64,000 nt of DNA, from contig NZ_CP063400.1 of NCBI RefSeq assembly GCF_021729865.1, forward strand, positions 1,674,001 through 1,738,000, in the 5' to 3' direction. Every line of letters starts with the position of its first letter. Position 1 is the first letter of the stretch. The DNA is from Hydrogenophaga sp. SL48 (GTDB taxonomy: Bacteria; Pseudomonadota; Gammaproteobacteria; Burkholderiales; Burkholderiaceae_C). Of the stretch, positions 25,872-36,239 are shown piece by piece. Position numbers and translations under genes: made by a program. The notes beneath the pieces were generated by a model. The model ran no database searches and was not told the origin of the DNA. It saw only the letters and a program-made list of their open reading frames with translations.

Positions 25872-28733
25872 ATGACCAGTACCACTGTCGCCGAATTGGC
25901 TGCCGAGCTGAACAAGCCCACCCATACCCTGCTGGAGCAACTCTCCGCCGCAGGGGTGCCCAAAACCGAGGGGACCGATCGGGTCACCGAGTCCGACAAG
26001 CAAATGCTGCTGGGCCACCTCAAGGCCAGTCACGGCACGGCCAGTGCCGAGCGCAAGAAAATCACGCTGGTGAAGAAATCCACCACCGAGATCAAGCAAG
26101 CTGACGCCACCGGACGTGCCCGCACGATCCAGGTCGAGGTTCGCAAGAAGCGGACTTTCGTCAAGCGGGACGACGAAGTGGCCACGCCCGAGGCACCGGC
26201 AGAGCCAGCTGAGCCGGCCGTGCCGGTGATCGACGCTGCCGAGCTCGCTCGTCGCGAAGAAGAAGCGCGCCATCAGGCCGAATTGCTGCGCCGCCAGGAA
26301 GAAGATCTGGCCCAGAAGCGCCAGGAGCGCGAGGCTGAAGAGGCTCGCCAGGCCGCCGAGCAGGCTCGCAAAGCCGCTGAGGCTGCGGAAGCTGCTGCAC
26401 GTGCTCAGAAGGAAGCGGCGGCCGCCGCACCTGCGCTGGACGCACCGGGCTCCGCCGTCGCACGCATCGCCGAACAGGCCGAAGCCCATCACGCTGCCCT
26501 TGAGCGAGAGTCGGCTGCCCGTGTGCTGGCGGACAAGAAGGCCGAGGTCAAGAAAGCCGATGACCTGCGCGCGCAAGACCTGCTGGACCGTCGCCGCAAG
26601 GCCGAAGCCGAAGCAGCCAACATCCGCGCGATGATGGCGGCACCCGCGAAGACGATGGTGGCCAAGAAGCCTGAGCCGGTGCCCGATCCGAAGGCCATCA
26701 AAGGAACGCTGCACAAGCCAGCGGGTACGCCGGGCGCCAAACCCGCCGGCACGACCGCTGCTGCGGCGGGTGCCGGTGGCAAGAAGGAAGTCAAGTCCGA
26801 AAACCTGTCGTCGACCTGGAAGGACGACGCGGCCAAGAAAAAAGAAATCAAGACCCGTGGCGACACGAGTGCAGGCCGTTCCAACTGGCGCGGAGGCCCG
26901 AGGGGTGGTGGCCGTCGCAACGATCGCGACAGCCGTGACAACTCGGCCAGCACATTCGTGGCGCCGACCGAGAACAAGGTCATCGAAGTGCACGTGCCGG
27001 AAACCATCACGGTGGCCGAACTGGCACACAAGATGAGCCTGAAATCGTCCGAGGTCATCAAGCAGTTGATGAAGCTGGGGCAGATGGTCACCATCAACCA
27101 GCCGCTGGACCAGGACACCGCCATGATCGTGGTGGAAGAACTTGGCCACACGGCCGTGATTGCCGCGCTGGACGATCCGGAAGCCTTCACCGAAGAGGAA
27201 GGCACTCAGCAAACGGCCGAATCGTTGCCTCGTGCGCCTGTGGTGACCGTCATGGGTCACGTGGACCACGGCAAGACCTCGCTGCTGGACTACATCCGCC
27301 GCGCCAAGGTGGCCGCCGGAGAAGCCGGTGGCATCACGCAGCACATTGGTGCCTACCACGTGGAGACCCCGCGCGGCATGGTGTCCTTCCTCGACACCCC
27401 GGGTCACGAGGCGTTCACCGCCATGCGTGCCCGCGGTGCACAGGCCACCGACATCGTGATTCTGGTGTGCGCGGCCGACGACGGCGTGATGCCCCAGACC
27501 AAGGAAGCCATCAAGCACGCGAAAGCGGCCGGTGTGCCTCTGGTTGTGGCCCTGACCAAGATCGACAAGCCCGGCATCAACCTGGAGCGCGTGCGCTCCG
27601 AGCTGGTCGCCGAAGAGGTCGTTCCCGAAGAGTTTGGTGGCGATGTGCCGTTCGTGGGCGTGTCTGCCAAGACCGGTGAGGGCGTGGACGCTTTGCTGGA
27701 GCAGGTGCTGCTGCAGGCCGAAGTGCTGGAGCTCAAGGCGCCGGTCGACGCCATGGCCAAGGGTCTGGTGATCGAAGCCCGCCTCGACAAGGGCCGCGGT
27801 TCTGTGGCCACGGTGCTGGTGCAGAGCGGCACGCTGAAAACCGGCGACGTGGTGCTGGTGGGCCAGACCTCGGGCCGCGTGCGCGCCATGCTGGACGAGA
27901 ACGGCAAGCCGATCAAGTCGGCCGGCCCGTCGATCCCGGTGGAAATCCAGGGTCTGGCCGAGGTCCCGCAGGCTGGCGACGACTTCATGGTGATGACCGA
28001 CGAGCGCCGCGCGCGCGAGATCGCCACCTACCGCGCCGGCAAGTTCCGCAACACCAAGCTGGCCAAGCAACAAGCCGCCAAGCTGGAGAACATGTTCACC
28101 GACATCTCGGCTGGCGAGGTCAAGGTGTTGCCGATCATCGTCAAGGCCGACGTGCAAGGCTCGCAGGAAGCGCTGGGCGCATCGCTGCTCAAGCTGTCGA
28201 CCGACGAGGTCAAGGTGCAGCTGGTGTTCTCTGGCGTCGGTGGTGTCAGCGAAAGCGACGTCAACCTGGCCATCGCCTCCAAGGCGGTCATCATCGGCTT
28301 CAACGTGCGGGCCGATGTGGGCGCGCGCAAGCTGGCCGAAGGCAACGATGTCGATCTGCGCTACTACAACATCATTTACGACGCCGTCGATGAGTTGAAG
28401 GCCGCCATGTCTGGCATGCTGGCGCCCGAAAAGCGCGAAGAAGTCATCGGCTCGGCCGAGATCCGCACGGTGTTCGTGGCGACCAAGATCGGCACCATCG
28501 CCGGTTGTATGGTCACCTCGGGCATGGTCACCCGAAACGCGCACTTCCGCCTGCTGCGCGAGAACGTCGTGGTCTACACCGGCGAGATCGACACGCTCAA
28601 GCGCCTGAAGGACGACGTGCGCGAAGTCAAGGAAGGCTTCGAGTGCGGTATCAAGCTCAAGAACTACAACGACATCAAAGAAGGTGATCAGCTGGAGTTC
28701 TTCGAGATCAAGGAAGTGGCTCGCACGCTGTAA
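25872..28733 (+). CDS. infB: Translation initiation factor IF-2
   Basis: This is a 953-residue GTPase that places initiator tRNA on the ribosome. Order: IF2N domain ([19 protein letters not shown]), a long alanine/glutamate/lysine-rich helical linker (about 60-300), a glycine-arginine patch ([12 protein letters not shown]), and a second IF2N. The G domain carries G1 GHVDHGKT near residue 460, DTPGH, and the TKID specificity motif. Domains II-IV follow. The length is typical for beta-proteobacteria. Confidence 0.97.
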   Translation: MTSTTVAELAAELNKPTHTLLEQLSAAGVPKTEGTDRVTESDKQMLLGHLKASHGTASAERKKITLVKKSTTEIKQADATGRARTIQVEVRKKRTFVKRDDEVATPEAPAEPAEPAVPVIDAAELARREEEARHQAELLRRQEEDLAQKRQEREAEEARQAAEQARKAAEAAEAAARAQKEAAAAAPALDAPGSAVARIAEQAEAHHAALERESAARVLADKKAEVKKADDLRAQDLLDRRRKAEAEAANIRAMMAAPAKTMVAKKPEPVPDPKAIKGTLHKPAGTPGAKPAGTTAAAAGAGGKKEVKSENLSSTWKDDAAKKKEIKTRGDTSAGRSNWRGGPRGGGRRNDRDSRDNSASTFVAPTENKVIEVHVPETITVAELAHKMSLKSSEVIKQLMKLGQMVTINQPLDQDTAMIVVEELGHTAVIAALDDPEAFTEEEGTQQTAESLPRAPVVTVMGHVDHGKTSLLDYIRRAKVAAGEAGGITQHIGAYHVETPRGMVSFLDTPGHEAFTAMRARGAQATDIVILVCAADDGVMPQTKEAIKHAKAAGVPLVVALTKIDKPGINLERVRSELVAEEVVPEEFGGDVPFVGVSAKTGEGVDALLEQVLLQAEVLELKAPVDAMAKGLVIEARLDKGRGSVATVLVQSGTLKTGDVVLVGQTSGRVRAMLDENGKPIKSAGPSIPVEIQGLAEVPQAGDDFMVMTDERRAREIATYRAGKFRNTKLAKQQAAKLENMFTDISAGEVKVLPIIVKADVQGSQEALGASLLKLSTDEVKVQLVFSGVGGVSESDVNLAIASKAVIIGFNVRADVGARKLAEGNDVDLRYYNIIYDAVDELKAAMSGMLAPEKREEVIGSAEIRTVFVATKIGTIAGCMVTSGMVTRNAHFRLLRENVVVYTGEIDTLKRLKDDVREVKEGFECGIKLKNYNDIKEGDQLEFFEIKEVARTL

Positions 28734-28736
28734 ACC

Positions 28737-29111
28737 ATGGCCCGCAAAGCGTCCTCCGTTCCCAACCGCGGCTTCCGCGTGGCCGACCAGATCCAACGGG
28801 ATCTGGCCGAGTTGATCGCGCGCGAGTTGAAAGACCCGCGCGTGGGCATGGTCACGATCAATGCGGTCGAGGTCACACCCGACTATGCGCACGCCAAGGT
28901 GTTCTTCAGTCTGTTGACGGGTGATCCCGAGGAAACCCTGCAGGGTCTGAACACGGCCGCCGGATTCCTGCGCAGCGGCTTGTTCAAGCGCCTGCACATC
29001 CACACCGTGCCCACGTTGCACTTCGTGTTTGACCGCACCACCGAGCGGGCGGCCGACATGAATGCGCTGATCTCTAAGGCAGTGGCCTCTCGGTCAAAGG
29101 ACGAAAACTGA
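28737..29111 (+). CDS. rbfA: Ribosome-binding factor A
   Basis: This is a 124-residue KH-like cold-shock factor needed for 16S rRNA 5'-end maturation. Family signature stretches are [43 protein letters not shown] and the C-terminal [19 protein letters not shown]. It starts 3 bases after the infB stop and ends 2 bases before truB, so translation is coupled. Confidence 0.95.
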   Translation: MARKASSVPNRGFRVADQIQRDLAELIARELKDPRVGMVTINAVEVTPDYAHAKVFFSLLTGDPEETLQGLNTAAGFLRSGLFKRLHIHTVPTLHFVFDRTTERAADMNALISKAVASRSKDEN

Positions 29112-29113
29112 CC

Positions 29114-30103
29114 ATGCAGGGCCAACGCACAAGGGTGCCGCGGCGCCCTTTGCACGGGGTGCTGCTGCTGGACAAACCGCTGGGATTCTCCAGCAACCAG
29201 GCTTTGCAAAAGGCCAAGTGGTTGTTGCGCGCGGAGAAAGCGGGCCACACAGGCACGCTCGATCCGCTGGCCACCGGCGTGCTGCCACTGTGTTTTGGCG
29301 CAGCGACCAAGTTCAGCCAGTTGCACCTGGACGCCGACAAGACGTACGAGACCACGGTGCGCCTGGGTGTGAAGACCTCGACCGGCGACGCCGAAGGCGA
29401 TGTGATCGAAACCCGCCCTGTCACCTGCACCCCCGGGCAGGTGGTCGAGGTGCTGGACCGGTTCATGGGGCCGATCACCCAGATCCCGCCGATGCACAGT
29501 GCGTTGAAGAAAGACGGCAAGCCGCTTTATGAATACGCGCGTGACGGAGAGACGGTGGAGCGCGAAGCTCGGCACGTGGTCATCCACGATCTGGAGCTGT
29601 TGGACATGCGTCTTCAGGGCGACGAACCTGAGTTGCGCTTGCGTGTGACCTGCAGCAAAGGCACCTACATCCGAACCCTGGGCGAGGACATTGCCGGGGC
29701 GCTGGGATGCGGTGGGCACCTGGTGGCGCTGCGCCGTGTGGCCACCGGTCCTTTCAGCGAGGCGCAGTGCATCACGATCAACGCACTGGAGGCCGCCAGC
29801 GAGGCCGAGCGGCAAACGCATCTGCTGCCGCTGGAGTGCCTGCTCGACCGTCACACACGACTCACGCTGGGCACGGAAGATGCAAAGCGTTTCCTCAACG
29901 GTCTTCGCCGTCGCGGGGACTGGACCGATCAACCGCAGGTGGCAGTGTACGGGCCGTCCGACGCCGTCTCGCCACACGAACCCATCTCTTCCGTCTTGCT
30001 GGGCAGCGCCCGCACCGAAGGCGGCGAACTGATCCCGGGGCGGCTGCTGAGCCCCATCGAAATACAGCACATCCTGGAAACCTCACCGGAACTCACATCA
30101 TGA
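29114..30103 (+). CDS. truB: tRNA pseudouridine(55) synthase TruB
   Basis: This is a 329-residue pseudouridine synthase that modifies U55 in the T-loop of tRNAs. The catalytic aspartate motif is [16 protein letters not shown]. Also visible are the opening [21 protein letters not shown], the [10 protein letters not shown] stretch and [16 protein letters not shown]. The C-terminal extension corresponds to the PUA-like domain. Its stop overlaps the typA start (ATGA at 30100-30103). Confidence 0.96.
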   Translation: MQGQRTRVPRRPLHGVLLLDKPLGFSSNQALQKAKWLLRAEKAGHTGTLDPLATGVLPLCFGAATKFSQLHLDADKTYETTVRLGVKTSTGDAEGDVIETRPVTCTPGQVVEVLDRFMGPITQIPPMHSALKKDGKPLYEYARDGETVEREARHVVIHDLELLDMRLQGDEPELRLRVTCSKGTYIRTLGEDIAGALGCGGHLVALRRVATGPFSEAQCITINALEAASEAERQTHLLPLECLLDRHTRLTLGTEDAKRFLNGLRRRGDWTDQPQVAVYGPSDAVSPHEPISSVLLGSARTEGGELIPGRLLSPIEIQHILETSPELTS

Positions 30104-31920
30104 GCAAACAAATCCGCAACATCGCCATCATCGCCCACGTTGACCATGGCAAAACCACCATGGTGGACCAGCTGCTGCGCCAATCGGGCACCTTCGCCGA
30201 GCACGAAAAAGTGGTCGACACGGTGATGGACAACAACGCGATCGAACGCGAGCGCGGCATCACCATCCTGGCCAAGAACTGCGCTGTGAGCTGGGAAGGC
30301 ACGCACATCAACATCGTCGACACCCCCGGCCACGCGGACTTCGGTGGTGAGGTGGAGCGCGCGCTGTCCATGGTCGACGGCGTGGTGCTGCTGATCGACG
30401 CGCAGGAAGGCCCGATGCCGCAGACCCGTTTCGTGACCAAGAAGGCCTTGGCCTTGGGTCTCAAGCCCATTCTGGTGGTCAACAAAGTGGACAAGCCGGG
30501 TGCCCGTCCGCAACACGTGGTGAACGCCGCTTTCGACCTGTTCGACAAGCTGGGTGCGACCGACGAACAGCTCGACTTTCCCGTGGTTTATGCCTCGGGC
30601 ATCAACGGCTGGACCTCGCTGGAAGAGGGCGCTCCAGGCGAACAGTGGGGCCCCGACATGTCGGCCCTGTTCAACACCGTGCTGCAACACGTGCCGGCCC
30701 AGAAGGGTGACCCTGACGCACCGCTGCAGCTGCAGATCTCCGCGCTGGACTTCTCCACCTTCGTGGGCCGCATTGGCGTCGGCCGCATCAGCCAGGGCAC
30801 GATCAAGCCACAGATGGACGTGCTGGTGATGGAAGGTCCCGATGGCAAGTCCATCAAGGGCCGCGTCAACCAGGTGCTGACCTTCCAGGGTCTGGACCGC
30901 GTGCAGGCCTCCGAAGCCGGCCCGGGTGACATCGTGCTGATCAACGGCATTCCCGAGATCGGCATCGGTGTGACCGTGACCGACGTGACCACCCCCGCAC
31001 CGCTGCCCATGCTGAAGGTCGATGAGCCGACCCTGACCATGAACTTCTGCGTGAACACCAGCCCGCTGGCCGGCCGCGAAGGCAAGTTCGTGACCAGCCG
31101 TCAGATCTGGGACCGCCTGCAGAAAGAGCTGCAATCCAACGTGGCGCTGCGCGTGCGGGAAACCGACGAAGACGGCATTTTTGAAGTGATGGGCCGTGGT
31201 GAACTGCACCTGACCATCCTGCTGGAAAACATGCGCCGCGAAGGCTACGAGCTGGCGGTGTCCAAGCCGCGCGTGGTGTTCCGTGACGTCGACGGCGTGC
31301 GCCACGAGCCCATCGAGCTGGTGACGGCCGACATCGAAGAGCAGCACCAAGGCGGCGTGATGCAGGCCCTGGGCGAGCGCAAGGGCGAACTGGCCAACAT
31401 GGAACCGGACGGCCGTGGCCGTGTGCGCCTGGAGTACCGCATCCCGGCCCGTGGCCTGATCGGTTTCACCAACGAATTCCTGAACCTGACCCGTGGCTCG
31501 GGCCTGATCTCCAACATCTTCGACAGCTACGAGCCGCACAAGGGCGACATCGCCAGCCGCAAGAACGGCGTGTTGATCTCCATGGACGACGGTGAAATCT
31601 TCACCTACGCCCTGGGCAAGCTGGACGATCGCGGCCGCATGTTCGTGAAGGCCGGTGACCCGGTGTACGAAGGCATGATCGTCGGCATCCACAGCCGCGA
31701 CAACGACCTGGTGGTCAACGCCACGCGCACCAAGCAGCTGACCAACTTCCGTGTGTCGGGCAAGGAAGACGCGATCAAGATCACGCCGCCGATCGACCTC
31801 AACCTGGAATACGGCGTCGAATTCATCGAGGACGATGAGCTGGTCGAAATCACACCCAAGTCGGTCCGTCTGCGCAAGCGCTTCCTGAAGGAAAGCGACC
31901 GCAAGCGCAACCGCGACTGA
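30100..31920 (+). CDS. typA: Ribosome-associated GTPase TypA/BipA
   Basis: This is a 606-residue translational GTPase. G1 is AHVDHGKT (residues 12-19), followed by [22 protein letters not shown] and the NKVDKPGAR specificity motif. The BipA-specific C-terminal domain includes [18 protein letters not shown] and the end [15 protein letters not shown]. It acts in 50S assembly and stress adaptation. It is the last gene of the rimP operon, translationally coupled to truB. Confidence 0.96.
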   Translation: MSKQIRNIAIIAHVDHGKTTMVDQLLRQSGTFAEHEKVVDTVMDNNAIERERGITILAKNCAVSWEGTHINIVDTPGHADFGGEVERALSMVDGVVLLIDAQEGPMPQTRFVTKKALALGLKPILVVNKVDKPGARPQHVVNAAFDLFDKLGATDEQLDFPVVYASGINGWTSLEEGAPGEQWGPDMSALFNTVLQHVPAQKGDPDAPLQLQISALDFSTFVGRIGVGRISQGTIKPQMDVLVMEGPDGKSIKGRVNQVLTFQGLDRVQASEAGPGDIVLINGIPEIGIGVTVTDVTTPAPLPMLKVDEPTLTMNFCVNTSPLAGREGKFVTSRQIWDRLQKELQSNVALRVRETDEDGIFEVMGRGELHLTILLENMRREGYELAVSKPRVVFRDVDGVRHEPIELVTADIEEQHQGGVMQALGERKGELANMEPDGRGRVRLEYRIPARGLIGFTNEFLNLTRGSGLISNIFDSYEPHKGDIASRKNGVLISMDDGEIFTYALGKLDDRGRMFVKAGDPVYEGMIVGIHSRDNDLVVNATRTKQLTNFRVSGKEDAIKITPPIDLNLEYGVEFIEDDELVEITPKSVRLRKRFLKESDRKRNRD

Positions 31921-31930
31921 TGACTCCTTC

Positions 31931-31951
31931 AACACGGCCTCGCGCCGTGTT
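31931..31951 (+). terminator. Hairpin terminator after typA
   Basis: AACACGGC and GCCGTGTT form an 8-bp stem with a 5-base loop, 10 bases after the typA stop. The following tract (GTTGTGT) is only moderately T-rich, so termination may be partial. Confidence 0.5.
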
Positions 31952-31963
31952 GTTGTGTCAGCC

Positions 31964-32980
31964 ATGCCATTTCGCACCCTGAGCCGCCTGAGTCACACCC
32001 AGGCGGTGTTCATGATGATCGCGGTGACCCTCATGTGGTCGATCGCCGGCGTGGTGTCGCGCCAACTCGAATCGGCCGCGCGTTTTGAGGTGACCTTCTG
32101 GCGCAGCGCGTTCACCGCGCTGTCGCTGCTGATCATCCTGCCGGTCTGGCGTGCGGCCGACCGGGCCTCTGGCGTGCTCGACGCGCGCGCAGAGCAGAGC
32201 CGCCTGCAACGCCACTGGGGGGTGTTGGCCGCCTCGCGCGCGTTCTGGGTCTCTGGCGTCTGCTGGAGCGTGATGTTCACCGCTTTCATGCTGGCGCTGA
32301 CCTTCACCAGCGTGGCCAACGTGTTGATCATCATGTCGGTCGGCCCCCTGTTCACCGCCTTGTTGGCGCGCTTCGCCATCGGTCAGCAACTGCCGCTGAG
32401 AACCTGGACGGCCATCGTGGCGGCCGGTGCAGGCATTGCTTACATGTACGGCAGCCAGATGCTTGAGGCCTTCGCAGAACCCAGCGCCAATTCGTCGGGT
32501 CTGTTGATCGGCTCCGTCGCTTCGCTGTGTGTGCCCGTCGCGGGCGCGATCAATTGGACCGTCGTGCAACGCAGCCAGTCGCACGGGCAGCAGATCGACC
32601 TTGTGCCTTCGGTCTTGCTCGGCGCACTCATTTCTTCCCTGGTGACCTTGCCGCTGGCTGCGCCCTTTGCCGCCACGGCCAACGACGTGGCCTGGCTGGC
32701 CATGCTGGGTCTGGTGCAACTCGCCATTCCCTGCGCGCTCGCGGTCGTCTGCGCGCGTTCGCTCAAGGCCCCCGAGGTCTCGCTGCTGGCCTTGCTGGAG
32801 GTGATCTTCGGCATCGTCTGGGCCTGGCTCTGGGCCCATGAAACACCCGGGCGCGAAGTGCTGCTCGGTGGTAGTGTGGTGATCATGGCGCTGCTGCTCA
32901 ACGAGTTGCTGGCCTGGCGCGATCGCAACGCCAACCCGATGCCGACCCAACCCGACGAAAGCGGCGCCACGCCGCATTGA
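31964..32980 (+). CDS. EamA/DMT-family transporter
   Basis: This is a 338-residue inner-membrane protein with about ten membrane segments in two EamA repeats (AVFMMIAVTLMWSIAGVVSRQ opens the first; LIGSVASLCVPVAGAINWTVVQ the second). The usual late segment is SLLALLEVIFGIVWAWLWAHETPGREVLLGG. Drug/metabolite transporters of this kind export amino acids or metabolites; the substrate is unknown. The ATG at 31964 is preferred to a GTG nine bases earlier. Confidence 0.87.
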   Translation: MPFRTLSRLSHTQAVFMMIAVTLMWSIAGVVSRQLESAARFEVTFWRSAFTALSLLIILPVWRAADRASGVLDARAEQSRLQRHWGVLAASRAFWVSGVCWSVMFTAFMLALTFTSVANVLIIMSVGPLFTALLARFAIGQQLPLRTWTAIVAAGAGIAYMYGSQMLEAFAEPSANSSGLLIGSVASLCVPVAGAINWTVVQRSQSHGQQIDLVPSVLLGALISSLVTLPLAAPFAATANDVAWLAMLGLVQLAIPCALAVVCARSLKAPEVSLLALLEVIFGIVWAWLWAHETPGREVLLGGSVVIMALLLNELLAWRDRNANPMPTQPDESGATPH

Positions 32981-33000
32981 TCTCTCCAGGAAACACCGCC

Positions 33001-34101
33001 ATGAGCCCGACGCCCGTTGAACAGCACGTCATCACCGAAGTCCGTGGCCGTGTCGGCTGCATCACCCTGAACCGGCCCAAGGCGCTCAACGCGCTCTCGC
33101 TGGGCATGATCCGTGACATCGCCGCAGCACTGATCGCCTGGCGCGACGACCCCCAGGTGCTGGCGGTGGTGGTTCGCGGCATGGGCCGGGAAGGCCCGTT
33201 CGGTGCCTTTTGTGCCGGCGGTGACATCCGCTTTTTCCATCAGGCGGCGCTGGCGGGCAACCCCGAACTGGACGATTTTTTCACCGAAGAGTACGCGCTC
33301 AACCACCTGGTGCACACCTATGCCAAGCCCTACATCGCCTTGATGGATGGCATCTGCATGGGCGGTGGCATGGGAATCAGCCAGGGCGCTAGTCTGCGCA
33401 TCGTCACCGAACGCAGTCAGCTGGCCATGCCCGAAACCGGCATCGGGCTGTTCCCCGACGTCGGTGGGGGCTACTTTCTGAGCCGGTGCCCGGGTCGGGT
33501 CGGTGAATACCTGGCACTCACGGGGCTGGTGCTCAAGGGCACGCAGGCCATCGGTGTGGGGCTGGCCGACGCCCAGGTGGACAGTGGCCGTTTGCAGAGC
33601 CTGTGGGACAGTCTGGGGCAGACCCCCTACGAGACCGGTGAGGCTGTGCAACGCTGGTGCCAGAACCATGTGCAGAAACACGTGGAGCCCAGTGGCTTGC
33701 CTCTGGCTGAGATCGACCGGGTGTTCGCACTGGACAGTGTGGGCGCCATACTGAGTGCTCTGGAACTGGGCGACAGCGACTGGTCACAACAGACCGCCGC
33801 GGTGCTGCGCAAGCGTTCGCCGTTGATGTTGCACGTGGTGCTGGAACAGATCCGTCGCGCACGGCACATGGGGCTGACCGACAGCCTGCGCATGGAGCGC
33901 GACATGGTGCGTCGCTGCTTTCACCTGCGGCCCGGTACCGCCAGCGAAACCGTGGAAGGCATTCGGGCGCTGGCCATCGACAAGGACCACGCACCGAAAT
34001 GGAATCCTGTGAGGTCAGAAGATGTGACGCCCGCCATGGTCGCTCCGTTCTTCGACAGCCCCTGGCCGGCCCACGCCCATCCGCTCCGGGCACTGGGCTG
34101 A
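33001..34101 (+). CDS. Enoyl-CoA hydratase/isomerase family, 3-hydroxyisobutyryl-CoA hydrolase type
   Basis: This is a 366-residue crotonase-fold protein. The longer ECH_2-type layout fits 3-hydroxyisobutyryl-CoA hydrolase, an enzyme of valine degradation. Visible words are LNRPKALNALSLGMIRDI, the oxyanion-hole segment GAFCAGGDIRFF and DGICMGGGMGIS. The catalytic-acid region is PETGIGLFPDVGGGYFLSR, with the C-terminal SLRMERDMVRRCF. Length (340-390) distinguishes it from ordinary hydratases of about 260 residues. The ATG at 33001 follows AGGA. Confidence 0.87.
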   Translation: MSPTPVEQHVITEVRGRVGCITLNRPKALNALSLGMIRDIAAALIAWRDDPQVLAVVVRGMGREGPFGAFCAGGDIRFFHQAALAGNPELDDFFTEEYALNHLVHTYAKPYIALMDGICMGGGMGISQGASLRIVTERSQLAMPETGIGLFPDVGGGYFLSRCPGRVGEYLALTGLVLKGTQAIGVGLADAQVDSGRLQSLWDSLGQTPYETGEAVQRWCQNHVQKHVEPSGLPLAEIDRVFALDSVGAILSALELGDSDWSQQTAAVLRKRSPLMLHVVLEQIRRARHMGLTDSLRMERDMVRRCFHLRPGTASETVEGIRALAIDKDHAPKWNPVRSEDVTPAMVAPFFDSPWPAHAHPLRALG

Positions 34102-34146
34102 CCGACGAGGCACCTCCGGCTGTCGGCCGGCAGTGCAGGGGTCGTG

Positions 34147-34641
34147 TCAGCGGGTGCGGCTTTTCATCACCCGCTCGACTTCGCGCTTGCCCTCACGCTC
34201 CTTGATGGTGTCGCGCTTGTCGTGTTCGGCCTTGCCTTTGGCCAGCGCCATTTCGCACTTCACCTTGCCGTTTTTCCAGTGCAGGTTCAACGGCACCAGC
34301 GTGTAGCCCTTTTGTTCGATCTTGCCAATGAGGCGGCGAATCTGCTCACTGTGGAGCAGCAGCTTCTTGGTCCGCACCGAATCGGGGCTGACATGGGTGG
34401 ATGCGGTGTTGAGCGGGTTGATCTGGCAGCCGATCAGAAACAGCTCACCTTCTCGGATGACCACATAGCCGTCGGTGAGTTGCACCTTGCCTTCTCGGAG
34501 GGCTTTCACCTCCCAGCCCTCGAGCACCATGCCGGCCTCGAAGCGTTCTTCAATCGCGTAGTTGAAGAGCGCTTTCTTGTTGTCGGCGATGCGGCTGTCA
34601 ACGCCCTTGATGGGCGCGGTTTTGCTGGGTTTGGTGGCCAT
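34147..34641 (-). CDS. smpB: SsrA-binding protein SmpB
   Basis: This is a 164-residue tmRNA-binding protein for trans-translation. Hallmarks: [35 protein letters not shown], the central [15 protein letters not shown]-like [13 protein letters not shown], and a basic C-terminal tail ([23 protein letters not shown]). It is divergent from ratA across a 103-base gap, the standard proteobacterial arrangement. Confidence 0.97.
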   Translation of the reverse strand: MATKPSKTAPIKGVDSRIADNKKALFNYAIEERFEAGMVLEGWEVKALREGKVQLTDGYVVIREGELFLIGCQINPLNTASTHVSPDSVRTKKLLLHSEQIRRLIGKIEQKGYTLVPLNLHWKNGKVKCEMALAKGKAEHDKRDTIKEREGKREVERVMKSRTR

Positions 34642-34744
34642 GAGGTGTCAGTTGCGGCCGTTTCAGGCCAATACAATGGCAGCGAAGTAGCTGCCGGGCG
34701 GCGTGCCGAATGTGGCGTGTTGCCTTGAGAGCTCGCCCGATTGT

Positions 34745-35188
34745 ATGAAAACGATTCAAAAGTCTGTTTTGCTCTGGCACAGCGCGCACGAAATGTTCGC
34801 GCTGGTGACCGATGTACATCACTACCCGCAGTTTTTGCCGTGGTGCGATCACAGCGAGGTGGTCGAAAGCGACGCTGCCGGCATGGTGGCCAAAGTGGGC
34901 ATGTCCATCAGCGGCCTTCGTCAGAGCTTCACCACGCGCAACACCCATGTCGACGACCGCCAGGTGCAGATGGAACTGGTGGATGGGCCCTTTTCCCACC
35001 TCGAAGGGGTTTGGGACTTCACCCCGCTGGGGGATGGCACGCAACGGGCCTGCAAGGTGGAGTTTCGCCTGACCTACGGCTTTTCCAGTCAAGCACTCGC
35101 GACGCTGGTCGGCCCTGTTTTCGATCGCATCGCGGGTAGCCTGGTGGACGCTTTCGTCAAGCGGGCCGACCAGGTGTACGGCGCATGA
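34745..35188 (+). CDS. ratA: RatA/Coq10-like START-domain protein
   Basis: This is a 147-residue SRPBCC/START-fold protein (VLLWHSAHEMFALVTDVHHYPQFLPWCDHSEV, ending GSLVDAFVKRADQVYG). E. coli RatA has been reported to block 70S assembly, and relatives of the Coq10 type bind ubiquinone; which role applies is unknown. The ATG at 34745 is where the family begins. Its stop overlaps the start of the RnfH-family gene. Confidence 0.88.
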   Translation: MKTIQKSVLLWHSAHEMFALVTDVHHYPQFLPWCDHSEVVESDAAGMVAKVGMSISGLRQSFTTRNTHVDDRQVQMELVDGPFSHLEGVWDFTPLGDGTQRACKVEFRLTYGFSSQALATLVGPVFDRIAGSLVDAFVKRADQVYGA

Positions 35189-35517
35189 TGGACGTCGTGC
35201 TGGTGTTCGCTTCCGCAGTGCGCGAGGTGCACGAAACGCATCTGGCGGTGCCAGAGGGCACGACGCTCAAGGACGCCCTACATCTGGCGGGGTGGCTGGA
35301 GCGCTTTCCCGCCATCGAGCAAACGCCGTTGACGGTCGGCATCTGGGGCCGGAAAGCCTCCAGAAGTACCCTGTTGAGACAGGGTGACCGGGTCGAGATC
35401 TACCGGGAACTGCGTGTGGACCCGAAAGTGGCTCGCCGTGAACGCTTTGTGGGCCAAGGCTCCCGGGGAGCGGGCTTGTTTGCCCAGCGCCGCCCAGGGT
35501 CCAAAGCCGGCTATTGA
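35185..35517 (+). CDS. RnfH family protein (ubiquitin-like fold)
   Basis: This is a 110-residue member of the RnfH/UPF0125 (RatB) family with a beta-grasp fold. Its words are VREVHETHLAVPEGTTLKDAL, VGIWGRKASRSTLLRQGDRVEIYREL and the ending DPKVARRERF, a C-terminal signature of the family. It overlaps ratA (ATGA), so the two are co-translated. Function poorly defined. Its last 7 bases overlap the convergent DUF4124 gene. Confidence 0.88.
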   Translation: MMDVVLVFASAVREVHETHLAVPEGTTLKDALHLAGWLERFPAIEQTPLTVGIWGRKASRSTLLRQGDRVEIYRELRVDPKVARRERFVGQGSRGAGLFAQRRPGSKAGY

Positions 35518-36086
35518 ACGGTCGGTTGCTGGCCCGCTGCCTGGGGCATCGGGCCGCAGTCGGAGCGGATGATCTCTTCCAGCCGCTTGGCTTCAGCACC
35601 TCGGGTCTTGTCGTCCATGATTTCGCGCTCGCCCTTGGCGTTGGTGGTCGCGATGCGGACCCCGGAGTCGAACGTGGTCTTGGCACGTTTGGCGCGCTCA
35701 CAGTTCTCTGCACGTGCCTTGGCCAACTTTTCGGTCTCGGCTTTTTTCTTGGCTTGAGCGGCTTCTTCTGCCTGCTTCTCGGCTTGCTTTTTCTTGGCTT
35801 CGAGCTGTTCGTCCCGGCCCGTCACCTTGGGCGCAGGTGCAGCAGCGGGCGCACCGGCTGCCGCGTCTGAGGCGGGTTCCGACGTCTTGACCTCGGTTCG
35901 TGCGCCCGGCCTCTTGAGGATGTTCTTGTCGGGGATGCTGGGAGGAGGCGCCGTGTCACTGAACACTTTGGCACCAGAGCCGTCAATCCATTGCCATTGA
36001 GCATGCGCCCCACCGCTGGACAGGAAGGTCAGCAGGGCAAATGCGGCCGGGCGCCAGAGTGAGAGAGGTGTATGACGATGAGACAT
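35511..36086 (-). CDS. DUF4124 domain-containing exported protein
   Basis: This is a 191-residue protein with a signal peptide (residues 1-29, ending SSGGAHAQ). A short DUF4124 domain follows (WQWIDGSGAKVFSDTAPPPSIPDKNIL), then a lysine/alanine/glutamate-rich helical stretch (about 85-130) and a conserved C-terminus (RAENCERAKRAKTTFDSGVRI). It is probably periplasmic. Function unknown; it is frequently found beside guaB in Burkholderiales, in my recollection. Confidence 0.82.
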   Translation of the reverse strand: MSHRHTPLSLWRPAAFALLTFLSSGGAHAQWQWIDGSGAKVFSDTAPPPSIPDKNILKRPGARTEVKTSEPASDAAAGAPAAAPAPKVTGRDEQLEAKKKQAEKQAEEAAQAKKKAETEKLAKARAENCERAKRAKTTFDSGVRIATTNAKGEREIMDDKTRGAEAKRLEEIIRSDCGPMPQAAGQQPTVQ

Positions 36087-36239
36087 CGGGTCAGTTTACC
36101 CGTTGACCACCTCCAGCGCATCCATGTCGTGCTCCCTGGCGGTGAACAAGTTGTGTTTTGTGCAAATGAAAGCCTCACCCCGACGGGCCCATGAGGCTGG
36201 TTGGCCCCGGGTACAATCGGATTTTTGGAGCTTTACCCC

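Noticed and set aside
25785..29021. 1078-codon minus-strand open frame opposite infB and rbfA
   Set aside because: Antisense shadow of conserved genes; composition rich in His/Gln/Leu with no family features.
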